Below, in pieces: positions 37,991 to 48,821 of a stretch of 64,000 nucleotides of DNA (position 1 is its first letter; the number at the start of each line of letters is the position of its first letter). This DNA is from an uncultured Nitrosomonas sp. (GTDB lineage Bacteria; Pseudomonadota; Gammaproteobacteria; Burkholderiales; Nitrosomonadaceae): assembly GCA_949281375.1 (NCBI GenBank), contig CASDLT010000040.1, positions 124,001-188,000 of the forward strand, read 5' to 3'. The notes below the pieces were generated by a model. The model made no database searches. It saw only the letters and a program-made list of their open reading frames with translations, and was not told where the DNA came from. The translations under genes were made by a program, and so were the position numbers.

Positions 37991-39131
37991 TCATTAAAGA
38001 GACATTGGGATGCGACCGGTAGAAATTGACCAATTCCCGTTGATTTTTGGTAGAGGTTTTTGCGAACAATATTTTAAGATGAGTTCGTAAGGTATTCATG
38101 CTGATATCTAGCGAGCTGGCAATTTCACGAGTGCTTTGCTGTTGCAATAAATGATGCAGGACACCGGTTTCCGCCTTCGTTAAACGATACAGTCTGGCAA
38201 AAGCGCCAAGTCCATCGCTCACAAACCGTTCAGGCTCGGAAATGACTGCCATGATCCTTGCCGGGGTTTGTAATTGCTCGCCTCGTGCTGCGGATACAGG
38301 AGAAAACACCGCTACCCGGGGAGTGAAGAATGAATCATTGGCAAATTTCAAGACACCTCCCTTTCCTTCCAGTGCATCGCGCAAGACCCTCATCAGCGAT
38401 ACCTGTTGAGACGATACCGGGCTGAATAAATATCCTCTCTGAATCGATGGGTTGCCGTGACGAAGCATCAATTCGGCTTTGCGATTGGCAAATAAAATTC
38501 GACAGGTTTCATCCATAAGAACGATAGCTTCATTGCTATGATGCAGCGCGTGTTCAGTTAATTGACGCAATTCCCTCTCTTCAGCCATTTTTCGGCGAAT
38601 GAAGAGTGAGCGCTGAAAATGCGGCATTAGTAACCGGATTAAATCTTCGTCTTTTTTATCGAATGGTTCAGCAAAAAACGATTTGTAGAAACTGAGAACA
38701 ACGGGATTGGGTCGTTGTGGCGTTGATTCTTCGATAATGGAAGTCAACACCACCCCAGTTCCGTTCATCATGGGTTTGAAAAAATCCGTATAAATTTCAG
38801 TGTTCTGGAAGGAATGTCGGTCGATGAACTGATCGCCGTGAAAAATCGCGCCGCTGTGGGTCAGATGATGCTGAGCTGCGCCCGCTTTCCATTGGTCATG
38901 TTCCCAATAATAGGCGCCATAAGCCTGAGCAGCATCGTGGGTGGCATTTTGCAACGGAGATAGCACTACCATGTGATGACTGCCTACTTCGGGCGATCCA
39001 AACATGATGCTGTCCTCAGCGTTCACGCATTGTGCAAGGGTATGAATGAGAGAAGGCCACAGCGCATCATTGAGCGCCGCATCGTAAATATGAGCGATGA
39101 GCGCGTTAATTTTTTCTAAGTCATAGGTCAT
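37974..39131 (-). CDS. LuxR-type regulator with N-terminal sensor and PAS-like domain
   Basis: 385 residues. An N-terminal sensor region (1-180), a PAS-like segment (LTEHALHHSNEAIVLMDETCRILFANRKAELML) and a C-terminal HTH (LTKAETGVLHHLLQQQSTREIASSLDISMNTLRTHLKILFAKT). No phospho-receiver. The C-terminal residues come from a decayed repeat. Its target is unknown; closest accessory genes are those of the copper block. Confidence 0.85.
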   Translation of the reverse strand: MTYDLEKINALIAHIYDAALNDALWPSLIHTLAQCVNAEDSIMFGSPEVGSHHMVVLSPLQNATHDAAQAYGAYYWEHDQWKAGAAQHHLTHSGAIFHGDQFIDRHSFQNTEIYTDFFKPMMNGTGVVLTSIIEESTPQRPNPVVLSFYKSFFAEPFDKKDEDLIRLLMPHFQRSLFIRRKMAEERELRQLTEHALHHSNEAIVLMDETCRILFANRKAELMLRHGNPSIQRGYLFSPVSSQQVSLMRVLRDALEGKGGVLKFANDSFFTPRVAVFSPVSAARGEQLQTPARIMAVISEPERFVSDGLGAFARLYRLTKAETGVLHHLLQQQSTREIASSLDISMNTLRTHLKILFAKTSTKNQRELVNFYRSHPNVSLMKESAD

Positions 39132-39483
39132 AGCGAAATTGCAATGATCATGTATTCCACGCCCAGCAATTAATTGGCGTGATGGTTATTTTATTTGATT
39201 ATTGCGCTCCTGCGGGCCGTTGTGAAGTATCCTGCCGTTACAATTCGAGGAAATGCACTTTGCCATCCCCTTTAGCAAAGACACCGGGCAAGGATTGATT
39301 TGCAGAAAAAGTTGAACAGACCGATCGGGGAGATTTGGGCAGTCGGTTGAGGCGCATGAAGGCTTGTAATGCTTGCAACATTCATGAACCTGCACAAACA
39401 TATCTAAATGGACATCCAGCAACTGTTAACAATAACGCTCTGGTTTTTTTATAAAGAAATACCTTAAAATCATGCAGCTTCGT
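39132..39483. other. Intergenic stretch
   Basis: No gene is supported. A Cys-rich 78-residue minus-strand frame (39186-39422) has no ribosome-binding site and no family resemblance. No repeat copy is present. Confidence 0.3.
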
Positions 39484-39810
39484 TTATTTTGAATCATCTT
39501 TTTTAGTCGATGGGTGAGAGCACGTGTCAGTTCGGATAATATTTGAAGGTGTGCCGCGGCAATCCGTATCTTCCAGTCCTTGCTCAGTATCACGATGAGC
39601 TTGATGAATTTTTTCCCGGGAAGGAGCCCCTTCGGAACTCTGCGTGCTTTTAGCGCCCGCCGTCTCATCTCGCTCATGAGGCATCATCATGTCGGGAGCT
39701 GTTTTAACTTCAAATTCCTGCTGGTTAGCAAGATCAATATTTTCTTCCATGAGGCCAGTATCACCACCTTTTTTTATCTCTTCCGGGGTAAGTTTCTGAT
39801 TCGAAGTCAT
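39484..39810 (-). CDS. Small hydrophilic protein of unknown function
   Basis: 108 residues, very hydrophilic and acidic, probably disordered (MTSNQKLTPEEIKKGGDTG, PHERDETAGAKS, DTEQGLEDTDCRG). Similar short hydrophilic proteins with an HERDE-like motif occur in betaproteobacteria, function unknown. The ribosome-binding site is weak. Confidence 0.55.
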   Translation of the reverse strand: MTSNQKLTPEEIKKGGDTGLMEENIDLANQQEFEVKTAPDMMMPHERDETAGAKSTQSSEGAPSREKIHQAHRDTEQGLEDTDCRGTPSNIIRTDTCSHPSTKKDDSK

Positions 39811-40347
39811 GATTAATAATCCGCATAAAACCTCAGCATAATTAATTTCAGACATTCAATCTGTTCTGTAGCTCACATAGATAGCGATATGTTCCTAAGT
39901 GCTTAGGACGCTCGTGATAAAAATTTTCACTCAGATCAATTGCTAAAAAGAACAGCAACTTTAAGGTGTCGATCTTAAACTTAGTGTTTTGACGCAATAT
40001 TAAGTAATAGATTAAAGATTTTTCCCAATTTCTCTAGTCTGCTGCGGCTATGCCAAAAGACTTCGGCATCTATTCCTAAGTAAACGCGGATTAGTTCGCT
40101 GCACGACCGAATCGCTTCGTGGTGTTACGTGTTACTCGCTTCCTCCCCTATCGTATTGATATGTCTCGATTGCTTCGTTCCGTGTACCTTCAGTTTCATC
40201 TCGCTCGCCGAATTAGTCAGCATTTTTCTTCTTAAGGGACTCGGATGATAGTGGCAAGCGATAGGCAAACGAGGAAAAAAAACATAATTACTGGCTAAAT
40301 GCCGTCGTTATCAGTGTATTCCGGATGTTTGCGTGATTGTACTTGAA
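39811..40347. other. Intergenic stretch holding repeat copy C
   Basis: Apart from the repeat at 40074-40235 nothing is seen; 39870-40070 is AT-rich and could hold promoters for the 39484 gene. Confidence 0.3.
40074..40235 (-). repeat. MITE-like dispersed repeat, copy C (inverted)
   Basis: Inverted relative to copies A and B: begins CCTAAGTAAACGCGGATTAG with GTTCGCTGCACGACCGAAT, holds CGATTGCTTCGTTCCGTGTA and ends CGAATTAGTCAGCATTTTTC, TTCTTAAGG. Lies in the gap downstream of rnhB. Confidence 0.75.
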
Positions 40348-40980
40348 TTAAAACGGGTATTTCCGAGTGCCAAGCAGCGCTTTTACCGGTGCAAAGCTTT
40401 GCCGGTGGATTTCGCTGATTCCATATTCCTGTAGAGCCATCAAATGCTGCGGAGTGGGGTAACCTTTGTGCTGATCGAATCCATAGCGGGGGAAACATCG
40501 ATGCATTCTCTGCATTTCCGCATCGCGCGCTGTTTTGGCCAGAATGGAAGCTGCTGAAATTGCCGGAATCAGACTATCGCCGCGAATGACTGTGTGCACT
40601 TTGCAGGTCAGCGCGGGTTTTTGATTGCCATCGACCAGCACGATTTCCGGCATACAGGGCAGACTTTCGACTGCGCGTTTCATTGCCAACAGACTGGCTT
40701 GTAGGATGTTGAACTGATCAATTTCCTGCACTGAAGCAATTCCAATTGCCCATGCCGTGGCATTTTTTTTGATTGCGATGGCCAACGCGTCACGTTTCTT
40801 TTCGCTTAAACGCTTGGAATCGTCCAAACCATCAATAATCCGATCAGAATCCAAAATCACGCAGGCGGCAAATACAGGCCCGGCCAGCGGCCCCCTGCCT
40901 GCTTCATCGACTCCGCCTGTTAAAGGGAGGAGGGTGTAGCCATCGATGGAGTCATGCGCCTCGCGATCATACGACTTCAT
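40348..40980 (-). CDS. rnhB: Ribonuclease HII
   Basis: Removes ribonucleotides from DNA. 210 residues with the metal-binding [35 protein letters not shown] and SILAKTARD. Start set at 40980 where MKSYDRE begins; it overlaps no other gene and sits 5 bp after fabZ. In most proteobacteria lpxA and lpxB lie between fabZ and rnhB; both are absent here. Confidence 0.94.
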   Translation of the reverse strand: MKSYDREAHDSIDGYTLLPLTGGVDEAGRGPLAGPVFAACVILDSDRIIDGLDDSKRLSEKKRDALAIAIKKNATAWAIGIASVQEIDQFNILQASLLAMKRAVESLPCMPEIVLVDGNQKPALTCKVHTVIRGDSLIPAISAASILAKTARDAEMQRMHRCFPRYGFDQHKGYPTPQHLMALQEYGISEIHRQSFAPVKALLGTRKYPF

Positions 40981-40985
40981 CACTG

Positions 40986-41429
40986 CTATACAGCTCGTAC
41001 CGTGCACATCAACTGAGCTTCTGTGACCAGTTGACCGTCGACCTCGGCGCGTGCCGAATATTTCCACAATCCCTTGATTTGTCGCTCGATCGAAACCTTG
41101 AGAATCAATTGATCACCCGGCATCACGGGTCTTTTGAAGCGTACGCCATCGATACCGACAAAATAGTAAACGCTGTCTTCTTTAGGAGCCGAATTTTCAG
41201 ATTTGATTGTCAGAATCGCGGCTGCCTGGGCGAGTGCTTCAACGATCAGAACACCCGGCATCACTGGATGATGCGGGAAATGTCCGGAAAAAAAAGGTTC
41301 ATTGATGGAGACATTCTTCAATGCAACGATATCCTTGCCGGTTTCGAACGACAAAACGCGGTCGACCAGCAATATTGGATAACGATGCGGTAGATATTTC
41401 AAGATGTCATGAATATTCATAATGCTCAT
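40986..41429 (-). CDS. fabZ: 3-hydroxyacyl-ACP dehydratase FabZ
   Basis: 147 residues with the hot-dog fold signatures [13 protein letters not shown] and [22 protein letters not shown] containing the catalytic His and Glu. Provides trans-2-enoyl-ACP for fatty acid and lipid A acyl supply. Ribosome-binding site AGGAA. Immediately follows skp; lpxD, usual between them, is missing. Confidence 0.95.
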   Translation of the reverse strand: MSIMNIHDILKYLPHRYPILLVDRVLSFETGKDIVALKNVSINEPFFSGHFPHHPVMPGVLIVEALAQAAAILTIKSENSAPKEDSVYYFVGIDGVRFKRPVMPGDQLILKVSIERQIKGLWKYSARAEVDGQLVTEAQLMCTVRAV

Positions 41430-41492
41430 GCTGTTTTCCTAATGATGCAAGATTCTTCCCTGAAGAGAGTGCCTGCTCTGTTGAATGGTGAG

Positions 41493-42026
41493 TTATTCAT
41501 TTTCAAGTATCTTAATGACCTGATCAGTGATATCGATGCGTTGACTTCGATACACTGAGTCCTGCAATTGCAGGATCAGATCATATTTTTCACGTTCTGC
41601 GATTTTACTGATTGCGCGATTGATGCGATCCAGAATCACGCCATATTCTTCATTCTGGCGGGCGCTGAGATCTTCGCGCGATTGTTTTTGCGCTCGTTGA
41701 AATTCTCTGCTGAGATTGGCTAGATTTCTTTCCAGGCTGCGGCGTTCCGTTTCTTCCATATTGTTGCCATCTTTTTCGAGCCGATCCTGAAGCGCCTTGG
41801 CTTGGGCAGTAATTTTCTTGATATCGTCGTCGCGTGATGAGAATTCCTGTTCAATTTTCTTTTGCGCCTGAACAGCAAGAGACGATTCGCGCAAGATTTT
41901 CTCGGTATTGACGACGCCTATCTTGATACTGTTGGAAATGACTAAACCAGGAACGGCCACAAGCGTGATAAAAACCCAGGCCATTATGGCAAACCACCAG
42001 CGGTTGATTGAATGTTGCCTCTTCAT
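41493..42026 (-). CDS. skp: Periplasmic chaperone Skp/OmpH
   Basis: 177 residues: signal/anchor region (WWFAIMAWVFITLVAVPGLV), then SIKIGVVNTEKILRESSLA and a long coiled coil (about residues 50-125). Holds outer-membrane proteins for BamA. Start 42026 begins MKRQHS. It follows bamA by 22 bp. Confidence 0.92.
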   Translation of the reverse strand: MKRQHSINRWWFAIMAWVFITLVAVPGLVISNSIKIGVVNTEKILRESSLAVQAQKKIEQEFSSRDDDIKKITAQAKALQDRLEKDGNNMEETERRSLERNLANLSREFQRAQKQSREDLSARQNEEYGVILDRINRAISKIAEREKYDLILQLQDSVYRSQRIDITDQVIKILENE

Positions 42027-42048
42027 GAACAAGGTCTCGTGGTCAAAT

Positions 42049-44430
42049 TTAGAATTGCTGGCCAAACATGAACTGGAACCGTTGCAGATTGTCGCTCTCT
42101 TTTTCGTTGAGCGGTTCGGCAATACTGACTTTCAATGGCCCCATCGGCGAGATCCAGGTTAGCGCAATCCCAGCAGAATAGCGCATCAGATCACCCACTC
42201 CTTCGATTTTGACCGTATTGCCATTGGCATCTATTACATCACGCCCGAATTCATCTTTCTGAGTCGTGGTGGTAAATCGATTGAAGGCCGTACCGCCGTC
42301 GGCAAATACGCTCAAGCGAAACGATCGGTCGTCCTTCAGGAATGGGACCGGAAACATCAATTCGACATTACCCACGACTCGCTTGCTTGCCCCGACTGCT
42401 AATAGTCTGCGAGTGACTGAGCTTGTATTGGAAGGGAAAATGGTATCATCGCGCGGGCCCAATGAATTCAAATCATAGCCCCTTACAGAATTATTACCAC
42501 CGGCAAAGAAGTTCTTGAAGAAGGGCAGATCCTTTCCAGAGTAGCCATCACCATAGCCAATCTCAGTATTGATGTGCAGGGTAAAGAAATCGGTCAGGGG
42601 AAAATACCATTTCTGATGATAACTGGCCTTGTAATAATTCAAATCGCCACCCGGCACGCTGACCTCGGTAAACAGCCGATGCGTCGTCCCGGATGTTGGC
42701 CAGATCGCGCTATCGCGACGGTCTCTGGCCCAACTAATCGTGAATGGGAAATTATTGGTCGATTCGCCAAAATCTTTTACAAATTGACGATAGCGTTGTG
42801 GGCTATTTTCAAAAACCCCGATTGTGGTATTTTCAGCAGCGAGACCCAGCGACACGATATCGTTTTCTGCAATCGGGACGCCTACCCGAATCCCCGCTCC
42901 GATAGTGTCGGTCTTGAATTCACCAAAACTCGCCAATTTGCGGGTATCCAGTACGCGCTTATAGGCATCGAATCCCACGCTTAATCCATTGACCGTGGAG
43001 TACGGATTGGTGAACGATATCGCATAGGTTTCGTTGATGGCGCCGCGATTGGCGTCCAGACTGAAGAAATTGCCAGTGCCGAAAATATTGTTCTGAGATA
43101 CTGAGGCGTTCAGGATGATCCCCTGGCGATCGGAATAACCCGCACCAAACATGATCGCTCCGGTGGGACGCTCTTCCACCTTGACATTGATGTCGACCTG
43201 ATCAGTTTTATTGGGCACAGCGGGGGTTTCGACATTGACGGTGTTGAAGTAGCCTAATCGATCGACCCGTTGCTTCGAATTGTTGATATGTTTGGTTGAA
43301 TGCCAGGCACCTTCCATTTGACGGAATTCCCGGCGGATGACTTCATCACGGGTGCGATCATTGCCGCTGATGTTGATGCGACGGACATAGACACGGCGGC
43401 CCGGATCGATAAAAAAAGTGAACGCGACCTTGCGATTCTCATGATCCAATTCGGGTGAAGCGTTGATGTTTGCAAAGGCGTAGCCATCATCTCCGAACCG
43501 GTCAGTGATCAGCTTGGTGGATTCAGTCAGTTTCTGGCGTGAGAATACCTTATCGCTTTTGAGCAAGATCAGTTTCCGGATGTCTTCTTCCGGTATCAGC
43601 AGGTCACCGGCTACCTTGATGTCGGACACGGTGTATTGCGGACCTTCGGTGAGGTTGATGGTAATGTAGATATCCTTCATGTCGGGGGTGATCGAAACCT
43701 GTGTGGATTCTATGTTGAACTCCAGATAACCCCGATCGAGGTAAAAGGAGCGCAAGGTTTCAAGATCGGCCGCGAGTTTTTGTTTTGAATACTGATCATT
43801 CTTGGTGAACCAGCTCAATATATCGGGCTTCCTCAGCACGAGCTGGCCGCGTAATTCATTGTCCTTGAATTGTTCATTGCCGACGAAATTGATTTTTTTG
43901 ATCCGGGCGGTGCGACCTTCGTAAATATCGAAGTTGATAGCCACCCGGTTGCGTTCCAGCGGCGTGGTCGTGGTTGTGATCTTGACCGCATATTTCCCGC
44001 GGGTGATGTATTGCCTTTTCAATTCCAGTTCTGCACGTTCCAATAATGAGCGGCTGAAGATACGCGATTCGGAGATGCCAGCCTGTTTCAAACCTTCCTG
44101 CAATTTGTCTTTTTCGAATTCTTTGGCCCCGTTAATGCTGATTTGCGCGATAGCGGGCCTTTCATCCACTTCGACAATTAAAATACCTGCTTCTGATTTG
44201 ATGCGCACATCCTTGAAGAAGCCCGTCGCATAAAGCGCCTTGATGGCCTCAGTCGCTTTGGCTTCATCCAGCGTATCCCCAACCTTGATGGGAAGGTAGC
44301 TGAATACGGTACCTGCTTCAGTGCGTTGTATGCCTTCGACACGAATATCTTTCACCACGAACGGGTCAATTGCCCAGGAAAAGGTCGTATAGAATAGCCC
44401 GGCAAGTGCAACCAGATAGGTAAATTTCAT
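42049..44430 (-). CDS. bamA: Outer membrane assembly factor BamA
   Basis: 793 residues: signal peptide, five POTRA domains and a 16-strand barrel. Visible are DIRVEGIQRTEAGTVFSYLP, VRGYDLNSLGPRD (the surface loop 6 VRG motif) and the final aromatic residue of the barrel (FMFGQQF). Lies 3 bp after rseP. Confidence 0.96.
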   Translation of the reverse strand: MKFTYLVALAGLFYTTFSWAIDPFVVKDIRVEGIQRTEAGTVFSYLPIKVGDTLDEAKATEAIKALYATGFFKDVRIKSEAGILIVEVDERPAIAQISINGAKEFEKDKLQEGLKQAGISESRIFSRSLLERAELELKRQYITRGKYAVKITTTTTPLERNRVAINFDIYEGRTARIKKINFVGNEQFKDNELRGQLVLRKPDILSWFTKNDQYSKQKLAADLETLRSFYLDRGYLEFNIESTQVSITPDMKDIYITINLTEGPQYTVSDIKVAGDLLIPEEDIRKLILLKSDKVFSRQKLTESTKLITDRFGDDGYAFANINASPELDHENRKVAFTFFIDPGRRVYVRRINISGNDRTRDEVIRREFRQMEGAWHSTKHINNSKQRVDRLGYFNTVNVETPAVPNKTDQVDINVKVEERPTGAIMFGAGYSDRQGIILNASVSQNNIFGTGNFFSLDANRGAINETYAISFTNPYSTVNGLSVGFDAYKRVLDTRKLASFGEFKTDTIGAGIRVGVPIAENDIVSLGLAAENTTIGVFENSPQRYRQFVKDFGESTNNFPFTISWARDRRDSAIWPTSGTTHRLFTEVSVPGGDLNYYKASYHQKWYFPLTDFFTLHINTEIGYGDGYSGKDLPFFKNFFAGGNNSVRGYDLNSLGPRDDTIFPSNTSSVTRRLLAVGASKRVVGNVELMFPVPFLKDDRSFRLSVFADGGTAFNRFTTTTQKDEFGRDVIDANGNTVKIEGVGDLMRYSAGIALTWISPMGPLKVSIAEPLNEKESDNLQRFQFMFGQQF

Positions 44431-44433
44431 TAT

Positions 44434-45801
44434 TTAACCAGTGATGAGCCGATTGATATCGTTATAGATGGCAAACGTCATGAGTGCAAGCAGCATGGCC
44501 AATCCAATTCGCTGGCCGATCAGGATAAACTTGTCGGGGACCGGCGCTCCGCGGATCATCTCGATCAGGTAGTACATCAAGTGTCCACCATCCAGAATCG
44601 GAATGGGCAACAGATTCAATACCCCGATACTGACGCTAATCAACGCCAGAAAGGCCAGGTATGAGACCAAACCCATCTGCGCGGACTGCCCCGCGTAATC
44701 TGCAATTGAAATGGGGCCACTGACATTTTTCCAGGACACATCACCGGTAATCATTTTGGATAGCATCCGCAGCGTCAGGATGGTCGTTTCCCAGGTTTTT
44801 TCCAGAGCCTTCTGTACCGCCTTGCCGGGTGGATATGTAACTGTGACCATGAGTTCATCGATTTCGGCCTGATTGATGACCGGTGCGATGCCGATTTTGC
44901 CGATCGACTTGCCATTTTCCGTCGCGACTTCTGGCGTAAGGGTTAGATCGACGATTTGGTTATTGCGCAGGATCTCCAGTTCAAGCGTTTTACCGGGACT
45001 GCTGCGGATTTTCTGCACCAGTGCTCCCCAGGTTTGAATTTCGACCTGATCGATGGCCAGGATTTCATCGCCAACTTGTAAGCCGGCATGATAGCCAACA
45101 CTGTTTTCGATCACCTGTGCAATGACGGGTTGAATGATCGGCTGGTAACTGGTCAGTCCCAGACTTCCAGGAAAATTTTCATTCAGCTTGTCAGGATCAA
45201 CATGACTTAGATCCAATTGATGCCAGTTGATTTCGCCTTTTTTATTGATCGTTTGCACCTTGACATTGGCCGATTGATCAATGGCGTAGCGCAGCAGTGT
45301 CCAACGTGCATCTTGCCAGCTTGCTACAGGTTCATTTTCGATATTGGTGATGGTGTCGCCTGGCTCAAATTGAGCCAGGGCAGCCGGCGAGTTGGGTTCG
45401 ACCGCGCCGAGCATAGGTTTCATGCCTTGTACACCGAGGATGAACAGCCACCAGTACAGAACAATCGCCAGCAGGAAATTTGCAATCGGCCCAGCTGCAA
45501 CAATGGCGAAACGGCGACCTACCGATTGACGATTGAATGAGCGCGATAACTCTTCCGGCGGAACCTTGCCTTCATTCTCATCCAGCATTTTGACGTAACC
45601 GCCCAATGGGATAGCTGCAATGACCCATTCTGTCTGATCCTTGCCCCAGCGCCTGCGAAAAATTGGCTGACCAAAACCGATGCAGAACCGCAGCACTTTC
45701 ACGTTATTCCAGCGGGCTACCAGATAATGGCCAAACTCATGAAACGTGATCAAAACGCCCAGGGCGACGATGAATGAAATAATTGTGTAAGTTATTGACA
45801 T
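44434..45801 (-). CDS. rseP: Site-2 protease RseP
   Basis: 455 residues. Zinc site HEFGH near residue 22, PDZ region (GLQVGDEILAIDQVEI) and the second zinc ligand segment LNLLPIPILDGGH near the C-terminus; four transmembrane helices. Cleaves RseA in the sigma-E response. Directly precedes bamA. Confidence 0.96.
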   Translation of the reverse strand: MSITYTIISFIVALGVLITFHEFGHYLVARWNNVKVLRFCIGFGQPIFRRRWGKDQTEWVIAAIPLGGYVKMLDENEGKVPPEELSRSFNRQSVGRRFAIVAAGPIANFLLAIVLYWWLFILGVQGMKPMLGAVEPNSPAALAQFEPGDTITNIENEPVASWQDARWTLLRYAIDQSANVKVQTINKKGEINWHQLDLSHVDPDKLNENFPGSLGLTSYQPIIQPVIAQVIENSVGYHAGLQVGDEILAIDQVEIQTWGALVQKIRSSPGKTLELEILRNNQIVDLTLTPEVATENGKSIGKIGIAPVINQAEIDELMVTVTYPPGKAVQKALEKTWETTILTLRMLSKMITGDVSWKNVSGPISIADYAGQSAQMGLVSYLAFLALISVSIGVLNLLPIPILDGGHLMYYLIEMIRGAPVPDKFILIGQRIGLAMLLALMTFAIYNDINRLITG

Positions 45802-46030
45802 ATCACATTTCGATAAAAGGAATGCATGGGGAGGAAGTGCGGGGAAGATCTGAGAAACGGCGATGCTTCTTTAGCTGATTTTGCTTTGCTTGACCATTGC
45901 TCGCCAGCTTTCTCAGAGCTGTCCGTACTGCACTGATGATTGTCATTTCACTGTTGTAAAGTTAATGCAAAGTAAATACTACCATTAATACTAAAAAATT
46001 AAATCTCAACATCATCAGCGATTTCCAGAA

Positions 46031-47218
46031 CTAATGAGAATTGACCAGCCATTGTCGTGCCTGGTCTCGTGCGCACGCGTCCGTTCTCAGGACGTCCTCA
46101 AGCGTCACTATCTCTTCGGAATGGATGGTCTCCATGACATGCTCGATCATGCGAGGTATGGCAGTGAATGGCATGCGCCTGTTCAAAAAAGATTCCACTG
46201 CCACCTCGTTGGCGGCATTGAGTACTGCAGGCATATTTCCTCCGGAATTCAACGCTTGATACGCTAATCGCAGACAGGGAAATCGTTTGAAATCAGGTTG
46301 TTCGAAATCAAGATGAGCCACTTTGAACATATCCAGAGCGGATACCCCGCTGTCGATTCTGTCCGGGTAACCCATGGCATGCGCGATGGGTGTGCGCATA
46401 TCAGGATTTCCCAATTGCGCGATGACAGAACCATCCACGTAGGCCACCATGGAATGGATAACGCTTTGCGGGTGGATAACCACTTGTATGTTTTCCGGCG
46501 ATGCATTGAACAACCAGTGCGCTTCGATGACTTCCAGTCCTTTATTCATCATCGTCGCCGAATCCACCGAAATTTTTTGTCCCATGTCCCAGTTCGGATG
46601 GGCGCAGGCTTGCTCGGGAGTTACTGCATCCAGTGAGTCGATGGGCGCACAACGAAAGGGACCTCCAGACGCGGTGAGCAGAATGCGGCTGACGCCGACA
46701 GTTGCCAGATGACCATCAAAGCAGTGTGGCAAGGATTGATAGATGGCATTATGTTCGCTATCAATCGGCAATAGTGTGGCGTTATTTTGCTTTACCAGAT
46801 CCATGAAAATCCGTCCGGCCATAACCAAGGTTTCTTTGTTGGCCAAAAGAACAAGCTTTCCGCTACGTGCGGCTGCAAACGTCGGAAGAATGCCGGCAGC
46901 TCCAACGATGGCGGCCATCACCGCATCAACTTCAGGCAACGAAGCGACGGTTTCCAGCGATTCAATGCCCGATAACACTTCAGTGCTGAGTCCGGCGGAA
47001 CGCACGAATTTCGCCAATTGCTGAGCGCTGTGGTCGTCGAGCATGACGGCATAGCGAGGTTGGAAGCGCTGGCACTGTGCGAGCATCTTTTCAGTATTAT
47101 TGTTAGCGGTGAGCGCAAAAGCCTGAAAGCGGTCAGGATGACGCGCGATTACGTCTAAAGTGCTTTCTCCAATACTACCGGTCGAACCGAGTACCGTAAT
47201 TTGTCGGACAGTTTTCAT
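46031..47218 (-). CDS. dxr: 1-deoxy-D-xylulose 5-phosphate reductoisomerase
   Basis: 395 residues. NADPH-binding start [28 protein letters not shown], and the metal/substrate loop [11 protein letters not shown] with the GPF segment, typical of DXR in the MEP isoprenoid pathway. Overlaps cdsA by 4 bp. Confidence 0.97.
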   Translation of the reverse strand: MKTVRQITVLGSTGSIGESTLDVIARHPDRFQAFALTANNNTEKMLAQCQRFQPRYAVMLDDHSAQQLAKFVRSAGLSTEVLSGIESLETVASLPEVDAVMAAIVGAAGILPTFAAARSGKLVLLANKETLVMAGRIFMDLVKQNNATLLPIDSEHNAIYQSLPHCFDGHLATVGVSRILLTASGGPFRCAPIDSLDAVTPEQACAHPNWDMGQKISVDSATMMNKGLEVIEAHWLFNASPENIQVVIHPQSVIHSMVAYVDGSVIAQLGNPDMRTPIAHAMGYPDRIDSGVSALDMFKVAHLDFEQPDFKRFPCLRLAYQALNSGGNMPAVLNAANEVAVESFLNRRMPFTAIPRMIEHVMETIHSEEIVTLEDVLRTDACARDQARQWLVNSH

Positions 47219-48039
47219 GACGAGGGTGAATAAAATAAGAGTACAGCTAACATTGCAAGTGGCAGGGTAGAAGTCAGGGCGTCAATTCTATCAAGTATTC
47301 CTCCGTGTCCCGGTAGAATATTGCCGCTGTCTTTGACGCCGGCCTGGCGTTTGATCAAGGATTCATATAAATCGCCGACAACACCCAACACGGCCATGAC
47401 TATGAGCAAGGGCGTCAGGGCGATCATCAAAGCCTGATCCGCCAGCCATAAGCTCCAGGCTATGCCGTACAGAAATACCGCGATCAAGGCACCCGCAACA
47501 CCCTCCCAGGTTTTGTTGGGACTGATCGACGGTGCAAGTTTATGTTTACCAAGAGCACGGCCGGTAAAGTATGCAGCCGTATCCGATATCCAGATCGTCG
47601 CCATAAATCCCAGTAACAACATCGGACTGATCGTGCGTAATTGATAAAGAGCCAGACATGTGGGGATTAGCACAATCCAGCCAAAGATCATTGCAAAAAC
47701 CGGATGCTCAATTTTATACGTCTGCTTCAGATAGAGTGGTGCAGCTATTATCCAGAAAACGACTGAGATGCCGTACGCAGCGATTAAATCGCGCGTGTAG
47801 ACATCCATCTGCATGGATTCACGTAAAAAAATGACTGATTCGCTACCGATGAGAACGGTGAGCAGCATAAAAACGATGGTGTGCTTGACCGAAAGTCGGG
47901 TTAACTGACTCCATTCACGTGCGCCAATGACTGTTAATCCGAGTATCAGCGTGACCCAAAAGATATCGGGCAGATAAAATAGCGCGGAAAGAAATAGAGG
48001 TAAAATGACACTGGCGGTGATAAGACGGGTTTTAAGCAT
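47215..48039 (-). CDS. cdsA: Phosphatidate cytidylyltransferase
   Basis: 274 residues with several membrane helices and the signature [41 protein letters not shown]. Makes CDP-diacylglycerol. Start 48039 (MLKTRL) chosen over a much longer open frame running into uppS. Confidence 0.95.
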   Translation of the reverse strand: MLKTRLITASVILPLFLSALFYLPDIFWVTLILGLTVIGAREWSQLTRLSVKHTIVFMLLTVLIGSESVIFLRESMQMDVYTRDLIAAYGISVVFWIIAAPLYLKQTYKIEHPVFAMIFGWIVLIPTCLALYQLRTISPMLLLGFMATIWISDTAAYFTGRALGKHKLAPSISPNKTWEGVAGALIAVFLYGIAWSLWLADQALMIALTPLLIVMAVLGVVGDLYESLIKRQAGVKDSGNILPGHGGILDRIDALTSTLPLAMLAVLLFYSPSS

Positions 48040-48052
48040 GAAATCGATTGTT

Positions 48053-48820
48053 TTAGCCTTTGGCAGACAGGGCCATTCGGGTTTGTTCGCTGGTTCGGCC
48101 AAAGCGCCGCTCTCGCTGTTGATAGGATTGAATCGCCAGCTCAAGTTCATGCTCGTTGAAATCTGGCCACAACGTGTCGGTAAAATATAGCTCTGTATAA
48201 GCAAGCTGCCACAACAGGAAATTACTGATGCGACACTCCCCGCCCGTGCGAATGAACAAATCTGGCTCCGGAGCATAGTTGAGGGAGAGATGCTGAGCCA
48301 AATTCTCTTCGTCGAAATTCAAGGGTAATTCTGCTGACTGCGCCATCATTTTGCGCACTGCTTGCATGATATCCCAGCGCCCACCGTAATTGGCTGCAAT
48401 TGTGAATGTAAGCCGCTTGTTTTCAGAGGTTAATTGCTCGCCATTGCGAATGAACTCAACAATTTTTGGTTCAAATTTGGATAAATCACCGACCACCTTG
48501 AAGCGGATCCGATTTTCATGCAGTTTGGTGATTTCTTGTTCTAATGCGCCTGTGAACAATTGCATCAGATAAGAAACTTCTTCAGCCGGCCGTCGCCAAT
48601 TTTCACTGCTGAATGCAAATACTGTCAGGTATGGGATTTCCCGTTCGATGCAGGCTTTGATAATGCCGCGAACCGTTTCAACACCTTGCTGATGCCCAGC
48701 TACGCGCGGCATGAAGCGTTTGCGCGCCCATCGGCCATTACCATCCATGATGATGGCAATATGTCGAGGTATCAAACCTATTTCGGGAATTTCTCGAGTT
48801 GAGCTTGGTCCTTGAGGCAT
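48053..48820 (-). CDS. uppS: Undecaprenyl diphosphate synthase
   Basis: 255 residues with [36 protein letters not shown] and the C-terminal [20 protein letters not shown]. Makes the C55 lipid carrier for wall and O-antigen. One base separates it from frr. Confidence 0.96.
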   Translation of the reverse strand: MPQGPSSTREIPEIGLIPRHIAIIMDGNGRWARKRFMPRVAGHQQGVETVRGIIKACIEREIPYLTVFAFSSENWRRPAEEVSYLMQLFTGALEQEITKLHENRIRFKVVGDLSKFEPKIVEFIRNGEQLTSENKRLTFTIAANYGGRWDIMQAVRKMMAQSAELPLNFDEENLAQHLSLNYAPEPDLFIRTGGECRISNFLLWQLAYTELYFTDTLWPDFNEHELELAIQSYQQRERRFGRTSEQTRMALSAKG

Positions 48821-48821
48821 A

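Noticed and set aside
39186-39422. 78-residue Cys-rich minus-strand frame
   Set aside because: No ribosome-binding site, no family resemblance and no context support.
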